A stretch of DNA of 63,969 nucleotides from Nemertoderma westbladi (lineage: Eukaryota > Xenacoelomorpha > Nemertodermatida > Nemertodermatidae). A program made the position numbers and the translations under genes. Positions 55,470 through 63,969 of this stretch are shown piece by piece (the stretch's first letter is position 1; every line of letters starts with the position of its first letter). Below the pieces are notes generated by a model, which saw only the letters and a program-made list of their open reading frames with translations, made no database searches and was not told the DNA's origin. The stretch lies in NCBI GenBank assembly GCA_032718475.1, contig JAUCBJ010001147.1, forward strand, positions 1-63,969, given 5' to 3'.

Positions 55470-56175
55470 TATGACGTCTACACTTTTCCCCAAAATGTTG
55501 ATCCCCTCTCTCCCCTAAATCAGATGTCATCAGATAGGCGTTGACCCCCCCCCCCCCCTCCCCTAAATCAGATTAAAAAAAAATTCGCGTCCTAATCACT
55601 GAAACATGGTGACCTAACAAGAGATTACCTGTGGTGTACCGCAAGGTAGTATATTAGGTCCTCTGCTTTATTAAGCTATTAATCTATACTGTATGTGTTT
55701 TATTATGTTTTTTTAGTGATTTTAATTACAAATACACTTTGCAGTATTGTGGCCTTTACATACTGTAGGTCAGAACGTTGCAAATTAATCAATCATAGGC
55801 GTATGGGTTACCTTCGTATGTGGGGGGTGTCTGTAACAATATCTCTCATATCACCCCCCCCCCCCATGTCTCTTGATGTGAGAATGTTTTTTTTGTGCTT
55901 TTTTTTTACTTTTTTGTGCTTTTTTTACTTTTTGTGCTTTTTTGTGCTTTTTTGTGCTTTTCTTGACTTTTTTGTGCTTGTTTTGTGCTTTTTAGCAGTA
56001 GAGAAACCGGTAGCATGGGGCCAACCAAGTATGACGTCTGCACTTTTCCCCAAAATGTTGACCCCCCTCCCTCCCCTAAATCAGATGTCATCAGATAGGC
56101 GTTTACCCCACCCCCCCCCCCCTCCCCTGAATCAGATTAAAAAAATTTTCGCGTCCTAATCACTGAAACATGGTG
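55470..56175 (+). repeat. duplicated C-rich repeat (two copies ~143 bp)
   Basis: Segments 55470-55612 and 56029-56175 share TATGACGTCTRCACTTTTCC, CAGATGTCATCAGATAGGCG, a long poly-C tract and CGCGTCCTAATCACTGAAAC. A related C-tract piece follows at 56290-56400. Between them is a TTTTTTGTGC run. Confidence 0.8.
55618..55674 (+). pseudogene. tiny LINE reverse-transcriptase scrap
   Basis: Translates to QEITCGVPQGSILGPLLY and then a stop; this is the strongly conserved GVPQGSILGPLLF block of CR1/L2/Jockey-type reverse transcriptases. Only this block remains. Confidence 0.75.
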
Positions 56176-56822
56176 ACTGGTAACTGAAACAGAAGGTCGT
56201 GCTACGGGCCTTCGGGGGCGTCGAACAATTAAAATAGGCAAGCTATTTACTCTTCTGCTATATCTCTTCTAGCACCTATAAATGAACATGCTGACGTCAG
56301 ATTTTGGCTGACCCCCTCCCCTCCCCTCATCAGCACGTCATCAGATTTTCCCAACCCCCCCCCCCCCCCCCCTAAAGTGCTGACGTCATACTTGGACGGC
56401 CCCATATGGATGCGGCCTATTTGTTGGCACTAATGGAAAGCTTGCCATGCAAGAATTCCAAATATGTAACACAATCTTTGAATTTCTTCGTAAATAGCTG
56501 AGATATGAGCGTTCAAAACTTGCATGGTTTTGCATATGGGCGAGATTATATTATTATATTTACTAAATATACCATATTCTGGAACACTTTGTTTATGTAT
56601 TAATTTTCTTACTAGTATTATTATAGCATTGGTGCTCAGCAACGTATGAGATAAATATATTGTTCCATAATTAGGTGTGTTTATTTATTAAATAGAATCA
56701 AATAGCTCTTCACAGATACAAACCCATGTAATTTTCAAACGCCCATCTCAGCTATTTTAAAACGAAATTCTGATTTTTTTATACATATTTGGAATCATTG
56801 CTCTGCATGGCCATCTTGCCTT
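56176..56822. other. no gene seen
   Basis: C-rich repeat remnants to 56400, then AT-rich non-coding DNA. The segment at 56430-56520 (GCATGCAAGAATTCCAAATA, GCGTTCAAAACTTGCATGG) has a diverged inverted counterpart at 56725-56815, suggesting a small foldback element. Confidence 0.4.
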
Positions 56823-57604
56823 CATAATATTCCGGGACATGCGGTGTACGTTGGTCGTATTATTTACACATAATATTCCGGGACATGCGGTGTACTTTGG
56901 TCGTATTATTTACACATAATATTCCGGGACATGCGGTGTACGTTGGTCGTATTATTTACACATAATATTCCGGGACATGCGGTGTACGTTGGTCGTATTA
57001 TTTACACATAATATTCCGGGACATGCGGTGTACTTTGGTCGTATTATTTACACATAATATTCCGGGACATGCGGTGTACGTTGGTCGTATTATTTACACA
57101 TAATATTCCGGGACATGCGGTGTACGTTGGTCGTATTATTTACACATAATATTCCGGGACATGCGGTGTACGTTGGTCGTATTATTTACACATAATATTC
57201 CGGGACATGCGGTGTACTTTGGTCGTATTATTTACACATAATATTCCGGGACATGCGGTGTACGTTGGTCGTATTATTTACACATAATATTCCGGGACAT
57301 GCGGTGTACTTTGGTCGTATTATTTACACATAATATTCCGGGACATGCGGTGTACTTTGGTCGTATTATTTACACATAATATTCCGGGACATGCGGTGTA
57401 CGTTGGTCGTATTATTTACACATAATATTCCGGGACATGCGGTGTACTTTGGTCGTATTATTTACACATAATATTCCGGGACATGCGGTGTACGTTGGTC
57501 GTATTATTTACACATAATATTCCGGGACATGCGGTGTACGTTGGTCGTATTATTTACACATAATATTCCGGGACATGCGGTGTACGTTGGTCGTATTATT
57601 TACA
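56823..57604 (+). repeat. 17-unit 46-bp minisatellite
   Basis: Exactly 17 units of 46 bp starting CATAATATTCCGGGACATGC. Units are identical except for one base (GTAC followed by G or T). The order from left is G T G G T G G G T G T T G T G G G. Confidence 0.95.
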
Positions 57605-58852
57605 TCTGGAAGATCGAAGAAATTTCTGATTTTCCTCTTAATATAAATTAACGGAATTCTCATTGACATAATTATTTACATTTATTGAGTTTCTGAATTA
57701 ACATTTAAACAGCGAGTAAAGTAATAATATAAATTGTGATGTAATTAATAAATATGGGTTGTAACTTAATATCGAACGTATAAAACACAAACCATAAATA
57801 AAAATACACCAATAATAAATATATACTTATTAGATATTATAATGAGTAATATATATATATAGAGTGAGTAATAATAGGAAATAATATCTCTTATTTGTAT
57901 ATATATCATATAATGGGGACTGAAATAATTAATTAACTTTATATATTTAAATTATGATTGCGACATAGTCGGTACTTATCATATATTAAAATAACAAGAT
58001 CATTGAACAAATCAATTGATATTTTAATAATTTTCAACTGCTGACTTAATTGGGATATAAGTTAAATTTATGCAATGTGTGATAAATATGTTTCAAGTAT
58101 AAACAATAAAATAATGTTTAATTTGTCGCCATGCGATTAAACTAAAAACCTTACAATTTCCAGCACCACTTAAAATCGATTATTATAACAATGTCTACTA
58201 GGATAAATAATAAATATTTATTGCAAAATAATATTATAATATTTATAAAATTTACATATTAAATGTTAAAATCATTTAAAAATTAAATAATGAGCAACTC
58301 TTTATTGATAAATATGTGATTGATATCGATAATGATTTTCGTGAAAATAAATAGTGATAATTTATGAGTGAATGGCGCAAAATGACCGCAAACAACAAAT
58401 ATAATATGTTTAGTGAGTTTAAAAATATAATTTAATCTAAAACATAAATGGAAAGGAGCCGGTTACAGTGTCTGCGTTTTCTAACCAAAACAATAAACAA
58501 AACGTTGTCATAATGGGACTAATTATCGCCGGAGACCACTTTACAGTCAATTTGCGCCACTATCTGTAATTAACCTGCGCTTTAAGCAACCAACTGATGC
58601 TGACGTCTCTTATATAGTAACAGGATATATACAAAAAATTATTTTACATAAAGTAAACAATTAAACAGTTAATTTATACATTAATCAATAAATAATCATT
58701 CGTACCACGGTATTCTATATTTCTGCACCAATCAATGAATATAATTAAACATTTACACCAGCGGTACCTGATATCACTTATTAAACTAATTGAAATTGGC
58801 CTTAGCATCTGATCTTAGACTGTTATTTACTAAATAATCATTTTTCCAGTAA
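57605..58852. other. no gene seen; 3' flank of the TMEM8-like gene
   Basis: Very AT-rich. Around 58470-58500 the dispersed word TTTTCTAACCAAAACAATAA recurs. No open frame of note. Confidence 0.4.
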
Positions 58853-58858
58853 TTTATT
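58853..58858 (-). terminator. candidate polyadenylation signal of the TMEM8-like gene
   Basis: AATAAA on the minus strand about 114 bases after the stop codon; the nearest canonical signal on the gene strand. Confidence 0.4.
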
Positions 58859-58971
58859 TGTCTCTTTTTCTCAAAAAAGGGATAAATCAGATATTATTTC
58901 GTCTTCTCGTAATTTTGTATCTTGAAAATAAACACAAAATGTATCAGCCCGGATTTCCCGTGCAACCCAAT

Positions 58972-61290
58972 TCACACAATCTTTAAGAGACTTCGTCTCG
59001 AGGTACCCACGTTGATATCTTTAGCGGAACCGCGGACAGACACTTCTTCCGGGATACTGAAACCACTGGCTACCGTTGGCGTTAACAACTCGTTACTGTA
59101 GTTGTTAGTAGATCCGATATTGACGCCCCGTGCAGGAACAGGGAGCAGAAAGGCGGCGGCTATGGTCACAGTAGCGTGCCATGCGCTGTGAGTCGCCCAG
59201 TAGTTCTGTTGCGTCTGGAAAATACCGTAAATGAGGAATCCAGCGAGACCGAATATAGAACCGGGTAGGAGATGCCGCAACCAAAATCCTTTGGGTGGAT
59301 AACAAACTTTATTGCGGAAACAAAAGAGAGACCAATTGATTAATAGGTAGCCAATCGGGAGTAGGTACGAGAGGTAAGGCCAAAATGAGAAGCGATCGTA
59401 AAATACCATGATGAAGATGAGGACGCTTCCGTGGAAATGTACGAAGGGTCTATATGAATCGCGGAGTTGAGCCAATGCGATTAGAGTTACCCAGAAGGAC
59501 AAACAACTGGTACTGAAATCTCCCAACTGAAGGAAATTGAAATCGGCTATGCAGTAGGATCTGTTTGAATCGCAAAGATGATAAACCGAAGAGAAAAACA
59601 TGTTTAATAGGAATGTTAGGAGTTCTAGCCACATTCTTCTATACAAGCACACAGAAGCAGGAGCTAAGAAAAATATATTGCTTAGACATAGTGTTAGAGT
59701 TTGTATGAGTAACTTAGTTTCGGAGATAGCTTGGGAACCATCCGTGCATCCGAAGCCTTTCCAACCGTTCTCGCACACACACGCACCGAACATCATGTCA
59801 CGACTCTGCGCAACCACACACCGACCCCGTTCGTTGCACCCATCTACGCATTCCACGAGATCCAACTCTAAACCGACGGGCATCAACTCCGGACACGCCG
59901 TTCCGTTCTCGCAACCCGCAACGTAGGATACGTACCAATCTCCGGCCTTGGGGAACGGAATGTACCACGGTTCCTCGCGTTTCGTTACGTTCCCCAGCCA
60001 ATAAACGATTCGATGTTCGTTTTTAACTGCGTTTCCGCAAAATGCGGTTAAATCTGATGAATTATAAGTCGCATACAGCGGAGGTACGAGGTAACGTATA
60101 CAAACGATTATATACAACCCCTCGAAGGAGTCAAAATGTCCAACATGTTCGTTTATCTTAAGAGTAAATTTTAATACGCCGCCAATAGCAAAAGCGGAAT
60201 CAATAATAAATCTATTGTGATTCAACCGACCGACAGACATTTCGGTCGAATTAGATGAGTAATCTTTGAATTTGTAATTAATTGGGTATCCGGACATCCC
60301 AGATGTACTGAGTAACGGAACATCTGGACATGTTATTGCTGTTCTAGACACATTTATTTCTACCCTTTCGGTGGAACTGTCACTCTCAACTACATAATTT
60401 TCGCAATCTTTCGTTTCAACTTTAATTGAATAACTGACTTCGTTCAAATACAAAGATTTTCGAAAGATTGTCAGGTAATAATTTGTAGACCAGAATATCT
60501 GGGAGCTGTTAAAAGATACATCGCAGGGTGCAACTGGGCATTCTGAGTTACGGGGAGCAGGAGGTATAACCGGGGAGAATGGCTTAACGAATATATAAAG
60601 TGGGCAGTCCGTACCATTAGAACAGTTTGATAATGAAACCTTTAAACTTACAGTCCTCTCTGGTAAAAAAAAATTAAAAACGTTGTACGAAGTGTTTATT
60701 TCAAATTGATAAGGAGTGTTTGTATAAAGTGTTGGAATATAATCGATATAGTTTATTTCTGCTTGAACTGTCAGCTGATAATAACACGGTTGGTTGAAAA
60801 GTTTCGGACGGATTTCTTTGTCCGAAGGAGAACGAATACCAGTTACTGAGCTTATATACCAAAGACCGGGTGATATACCGCTATAATTACGGAATATAGT
60901 GATCGGTTGATTATCAAACGTAAATGTGACATTGTCGTAATAGTCTTCGTATAGGCCTAAATTATTAACAGTATTGGATGGGGACTTGGAATCGTCAATG
61001 TTGAAAACAGGGTAGGTCTTGTGTTGAATAAATATGTAGCCCTTATCTGGAAAGCAATTGCTATCCGATTTCTCAAGAGTAAAATTAAATTTGATAGCGG
61101 TTGATCCTTCAGGCAGATTAAACTTCCACAATTCAATGTCCTTGTAGCTATAAAATTCATACAAATGCCGCGCCTGGTAGTTTTCATGGATGACGATTTC
61201 TGTTGAAACTACCGGTACGTTGTTTAACAACATAGAGAAAATAAGAAGAGGTGCTGCTAAGGTTAAGGCATCTGACAATTTGGTGGTCAT
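58972..61290 (-). CDS. PGAP6: TMEM8/PGAP6-like membrane protein, CREST family
   Basis: One uninterrupted frame of 772 residues, matching the ~770 of vertebrate TMEM8A. Order: signal peptide (about 1-30, AAPLLIFSMLL), a large luminal or extracellular region with many N-glycosylation sequons, an EGF-like module (about 480-518, CVDGCNERGRC...CVCENGWKGFGC), then about seven membrane segments (520-710). CREST-type putative catalytic residues are present: SSVYHLCD (Ser, His, Asp), LQLGDFSTS (Asp) and THSAWH (H-x3-H). Vertebrate PGAP6 is a GPI-specific phospholipase A2 that sheds GPI-anchored proteins; the same activity is inferred. No introns, stops or frameshifts: either a naturally intronless gene or a retained retrocopy. 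No poly-A tract was seen. Confidence 0.9.
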   Translation of the reverse strand: MTTKLSDALTLAAPLLIFSMLLNNVPVVSTEIVIHENYQARHLYEFYSYKDIELWKFNLPEGSTAIKFNFTLEKSDSNCFPDKGYIFIQHKTYPVFNIDDSKSPSNTVNNLGLYEDYYDNVTFTFDNQPITIFRNYSGISPGLWYISSVTGIRSPSDKEIRPKLFNQPCYYQLTVQAEINYIDYIPTLYTNTPYQFEINTSYNVFNFFLPERTVSLKVSLSNCSNGTDCPLYIFVKPFSPVIPPAPRNSECPVAPCDVSFNSSQIFWSTNYYLTIFRKSLYLNEVSYSIKVETKDCENYVVESDSSTERVEINVSRTAITCPDVPLLSTSGMSGYPINYKFKDYSSNSTEMSVGRLNHNRFIIDSAFAIGGVLKFTLKINEHVGHFDSFEGLYIIVCIRYLVPPLYATYNSSDLTAFCGNAVKNEHRIVYWLGNVTKREEPWYIPFPKAGDWYVSYVAGCENGTACPELMPVGLELDLVECVDGCNERGRCVVAQSRDMMFGACVCENGWKGFGCTDGSQAISETKLLIQTLTLCLSNIFFLAPASVCLYRRMWLELLTFLLNMFFSSVYHLCDSNRSYCIADFNFLQLGDFSTSCLSFWVTLIALAQLRDSYRPFVHFHGSVLIFIMVFYDRFSFWPYLSYLLPIGYLLINWSLFCFRNKVCYPPKGFWLRHLLPGSIFGLAGFLIYGIFQTQQNYWATHSAWHATVTIAAAFLLPVPARGVNIGSTNNYSNELLTPTVASGFSIPEEVSVRGSAKDINVGTSRRSLLKIV

Positions 61291-61339
61291 GTTCCAGGCT
61301 TCGGTAGGCTATCGTATCTCAATCATAGAATCAAGCTCA

Positions 61340-61372
61340 ATTCCACATTATTTATTTATATATATATATATC
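61340..61372 (-). promoter_or_regulatory. possible TATA element of the TMEM8-like gene
   Basis: On the minus strand a TATATATATAAATAA run lies about 60-80 bases before the ATG. It is also a plain AT microsatellite, so promoter function is only a suggestion. Confidence 0.25.
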
Positions 61373-61964
61373 CAGATATCAGTATAATATAGGCAGATCC
61401 AGATAGGCCTGCCTGCCTATCCGGTATACCGGTATGTATAATGTATGTATGTATATGTAACGTAGGCCTACATGTAACATGCAACACGTAACAATGTAAG
61501 TCCGCGGATACCAGATAGGCCTACTAGGCCTATCTGCTATCTACTACAGTACTATCTTAAAGTAGCTTTACTTTTACACCAAGCCGGCAGCCGGTCATGC
61601 CGGTGTACAGTTGTAGGAACTCCATACAGCCATAGCAAGGGAGAAACGCCAGCGCAGCTTATGCACAAAGCCAGAAAGCCGATGCAGGATTTTTTGCAAA
61701 TTGGTGCTTCGTTCGGCATAGGAAATACTGAAATATAACTTCAATTAACTTTTCAATAAGTAGCTATGAGATACCGGTACCGGTACGGTCTAACTACAGA
61801 ACTAGAGTATAGTCAGAGAGTAGGCTACCTACCTCACCGGCTACTATCTGACTATTGCAATTTGGTTTACTTTACCCCTTTTTTTTATTTGGCAATGGAG
61901 TAAAGTGAGCTATTGAAATTTTCGTGCTGTTTATGTTTTAGAATATTTTGTATTTCATTATCAG
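61373..61964. other. upstream flank of the TMEM8-like gene
   Basis: No gene. Dense in TAGGCCTA, ACCGGTA and GTATGTATGTAT words. A run CCGGTACCGGTAC lies near 61775. Confidence 0.4.
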
Positions 61965-63145
61965 ATTATATAACCCTATATTACAGTATTTATGTGACCC
62001 TATATTACAGTATTATGTAACCCTATATTACAGTATTATGTAACCCTATATTACAGTATTATGTAACCCTATATTACAGTATTATGTAACCCTATATTAC
62101 AGTATTATGTAACCCTATATTACAGTATTATGTAACCCTATATTACATTATTATTTAACTCTATATTACAGTATTATTTAACCCTATATTACAGTATTAT
62201 GTAACCCTATATTACAGTATTATGTAACCCTATAATTACAGTATTATGTAACCCTATATTACATTATTATTTAACTCTATATTACAGTATTATATTTAAC
62301 CCTATATTACAGTATTATGTAACCCTATATTACAGTATTATGTAACCCTATATTACAGTATATTATGTAACCCTATATTACAGTATTATGTAACCCTATA
62401 TTACAGTATTATGTAACCCTATATTACAGTATTATGTAACCCTATCATTACAGTATTATGTAACCCTATATTACATTATTATTTAACTCTATATTACAGT
62501 ATTATATTTAACCCTATATTACAGTATTATGTAACCCTATATTACAGTATTATGTAACCCTATATTACAGTATTATGTAACCCTATATTACAGTATTATG
62601 TAACCCTATATTACAGTATTATGTAACCCTATATTACAGTATTATGTAACCCTATATTACAGTATTATGTAACCCTATATTACAGTATTATGTAACCCTA
62701 TATTACAGTATTATGTAACCCTATATTACAGTATTATGTAACCCTATATTACAGTATTATGTAACCCTATATTACAGTATTATGTAACCCTATATTACAG
62801 TATTATGTAACCCTATATTACAGTATTATGTAACCCTATATTACAGTATTATGTAACCCTATATTACAGTATTATTTAACTCCATATTACAGTATTATGT
62901 AACCCTATATTACAGTATTATGTAACCCTATATTACAGTATTATGTAACCCTATATTACAGTATTATGTAACCCTATATTACAGTATTATGTAACCCTAT
63001 ATTACAGTATTATGTAACCCTATATTACAGTATTATGTAACACCCTATATTGCAGTATTATGTAACCCTATACTGTATTACAGTATTATGTAACCCTATA
63101 CTGTATTACAGTATTATGTAACCCTATATTACAGTATTATGTAAC
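61965..63145 (+). repeat. 23-bp minisatellite, ~51 units
   Basis: Units of GTAACCCTATATTACAGTAT plus TAT, most identical. Variant blocks with TTATTTAACTCTATATTACA recur near 62144, 62266 and 62466, a sign of higher-order duplication. Each unit contains ATTACAG and GTAACC. Confidence 0.95.
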
Positions 63146-63969
63146 CAGTGGCGTGGTGGGACCCAGTAAGGGGCCCGGGAAATCCCAAAATAAGGGCCCA
63201 TTCATAAATGCTAGATCACCTGGAATTTTGACTAACCCCCCCCCCCCCCCCACCCCTCCCCTCATGCACAAAATATTTTCTAGAAAAAGGCTTTTTATAA
63301 AGTTAAACAAATATAATGGCACAATTAAATACTACTGTATAAGTAGTGATAGGGCAGTACACAATATATTTATTTATACTTTTTACTGCGAAGTTTCGAT
63401 TTAGTTATAGTTGTTGCAAAGGCTTCAAAATGTAGAGCTTCCTTCGCAAAGTTTTTCAATTATAACAAATGGTTCAAATTCCTTGGTCCAACACCTGTTT
63501 AATTTCATCAGGAGAAATGCCTCCAAATGTTATTGAGATTGCATGAAACTTGAAATAGAGGTAGAATTACGCAAATCATGGGTGGGTGAGTCAGAATTTT
63601 CATTTTTGCTTTCAACTATACTATAACGTACTCTAAACACTCATTGAAAATGTTAACATTTTAGTCTTTACTTTTTGCTATGCTGTGTTTTTATATTCTC
63701 GGGTGCTCTCCTATCTAATATATACCGGCTTGACCGGTGCGCACGATGAAATGAAATGAAATATTAGAGTACAACCATTTAAAAAGGTCGATATTGCACC
63801 AGTTACACCATACACCGCAGTTATTCTTCAACCATATCTGCTTTTAGTAACATTCGTTGTTAAGGGAAAAAATTTACATTTGAACCCACAGAAAAACGTT
63901 TATAGGCAATAAAATAAAAAATAACCAAAAGGTAATACAACATTGTTGCGCGGGTGTGGCCAACATGTA
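63146..63969. other. no gene seen; hAT-like end fragment
   Basis: CAGTGGCGTGGTGGGACCC starts at 63147 directly after the array; CAGTGGCG is a frequent start of hAT-type elements. It is followed by a poly-C tract near 63236. The rest is AT-rich and featureless. Confidence 0.4.

Noticed and set aside
61965-63145. Telomeric repeat (TAACCC words)
   Set aside because: TAACCC occurs once per 23-bp unit; it is not a TTAGGG array.

Overview
The window reads as nuclear DNA of a metazoan, probably a marine invertebrate. It is AT-rich, has GT-AG introns, carries many nested transposable elements and minisatellites, and holds only three recognisable host genes. The phylum cannot be fixed from the sequence alone.

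Host genes. (1) A two-domain rhodanese / mercaptopyruvate sulfurtransferase gene (minus strand, 50534-46806). I could assemble all five exons with consistent phases; they give a 295-residue protein. (2) The terminal two exons of an F-type (fucose-binding) lectin domain (plus strand, 17624-18252) with an intact sugar-binding motif. (3) An intronless 772-residue TMEM8/PGAP6-type membrane protein (minus strand, 61290-58972) with its EGF-like module and CREST-type catalytic residues.

Layout. 40-6129: a DNA transposon with ~1.2 kb terminal inverted repeats, 6-bp target duplication and one transposase-like ORF; its right arm is split by a second element. 8543-15922: a same-strand, virus-like gene cluster of a Polinton/adintovirus-type element (241-aa ORF, 108-aa ORF, zinc-finger ORF, protein-primed type DNA polymerase B, and a TATA-binding-protein-like ORF). 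The polymerase is broken by a frameshift, a stop and a TTAA-flanked piggyBac-like insertion. Foldback DNA, including a 129-bp perfect palindrome, lies at 15967-16522. 17-22 kb: minisatellites, the lectin exons and a Gypsy RNase H scrap. 23.6-27 kb: a decayed RTE-like LINE. 28.3-36.1 kb: two convergent copies of one LTR-retrotransposon gag, with a SINE and 268-bp direct repeats. 37.2-46.7 kb: a Gypsy pol fragment split by two tandem 3,027-bp units, the second of which holds a CR1/L2-like LINE. 46.8-50.5 kb: the sulfurtransferase gene. 50.9-57.6 kb: a 9-bp-TSD element, arrays of a palindromic 15-mer and a 17-unit 46-bp array. 59-63 kb: the TMEM8-like gene and a ~1.2 kb 23-bp array upstream of it.

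Most notable. In the sulfurtransferase gene two different introns begin with minisatellites whose repeat unit spans the exon end and the 5' splice site, so each array is a ladder of duplicated donors. In intron 4 the ladder and the whole intron stay in frame. The second is a TBP-like gene sitting next to a virus-type PolB.
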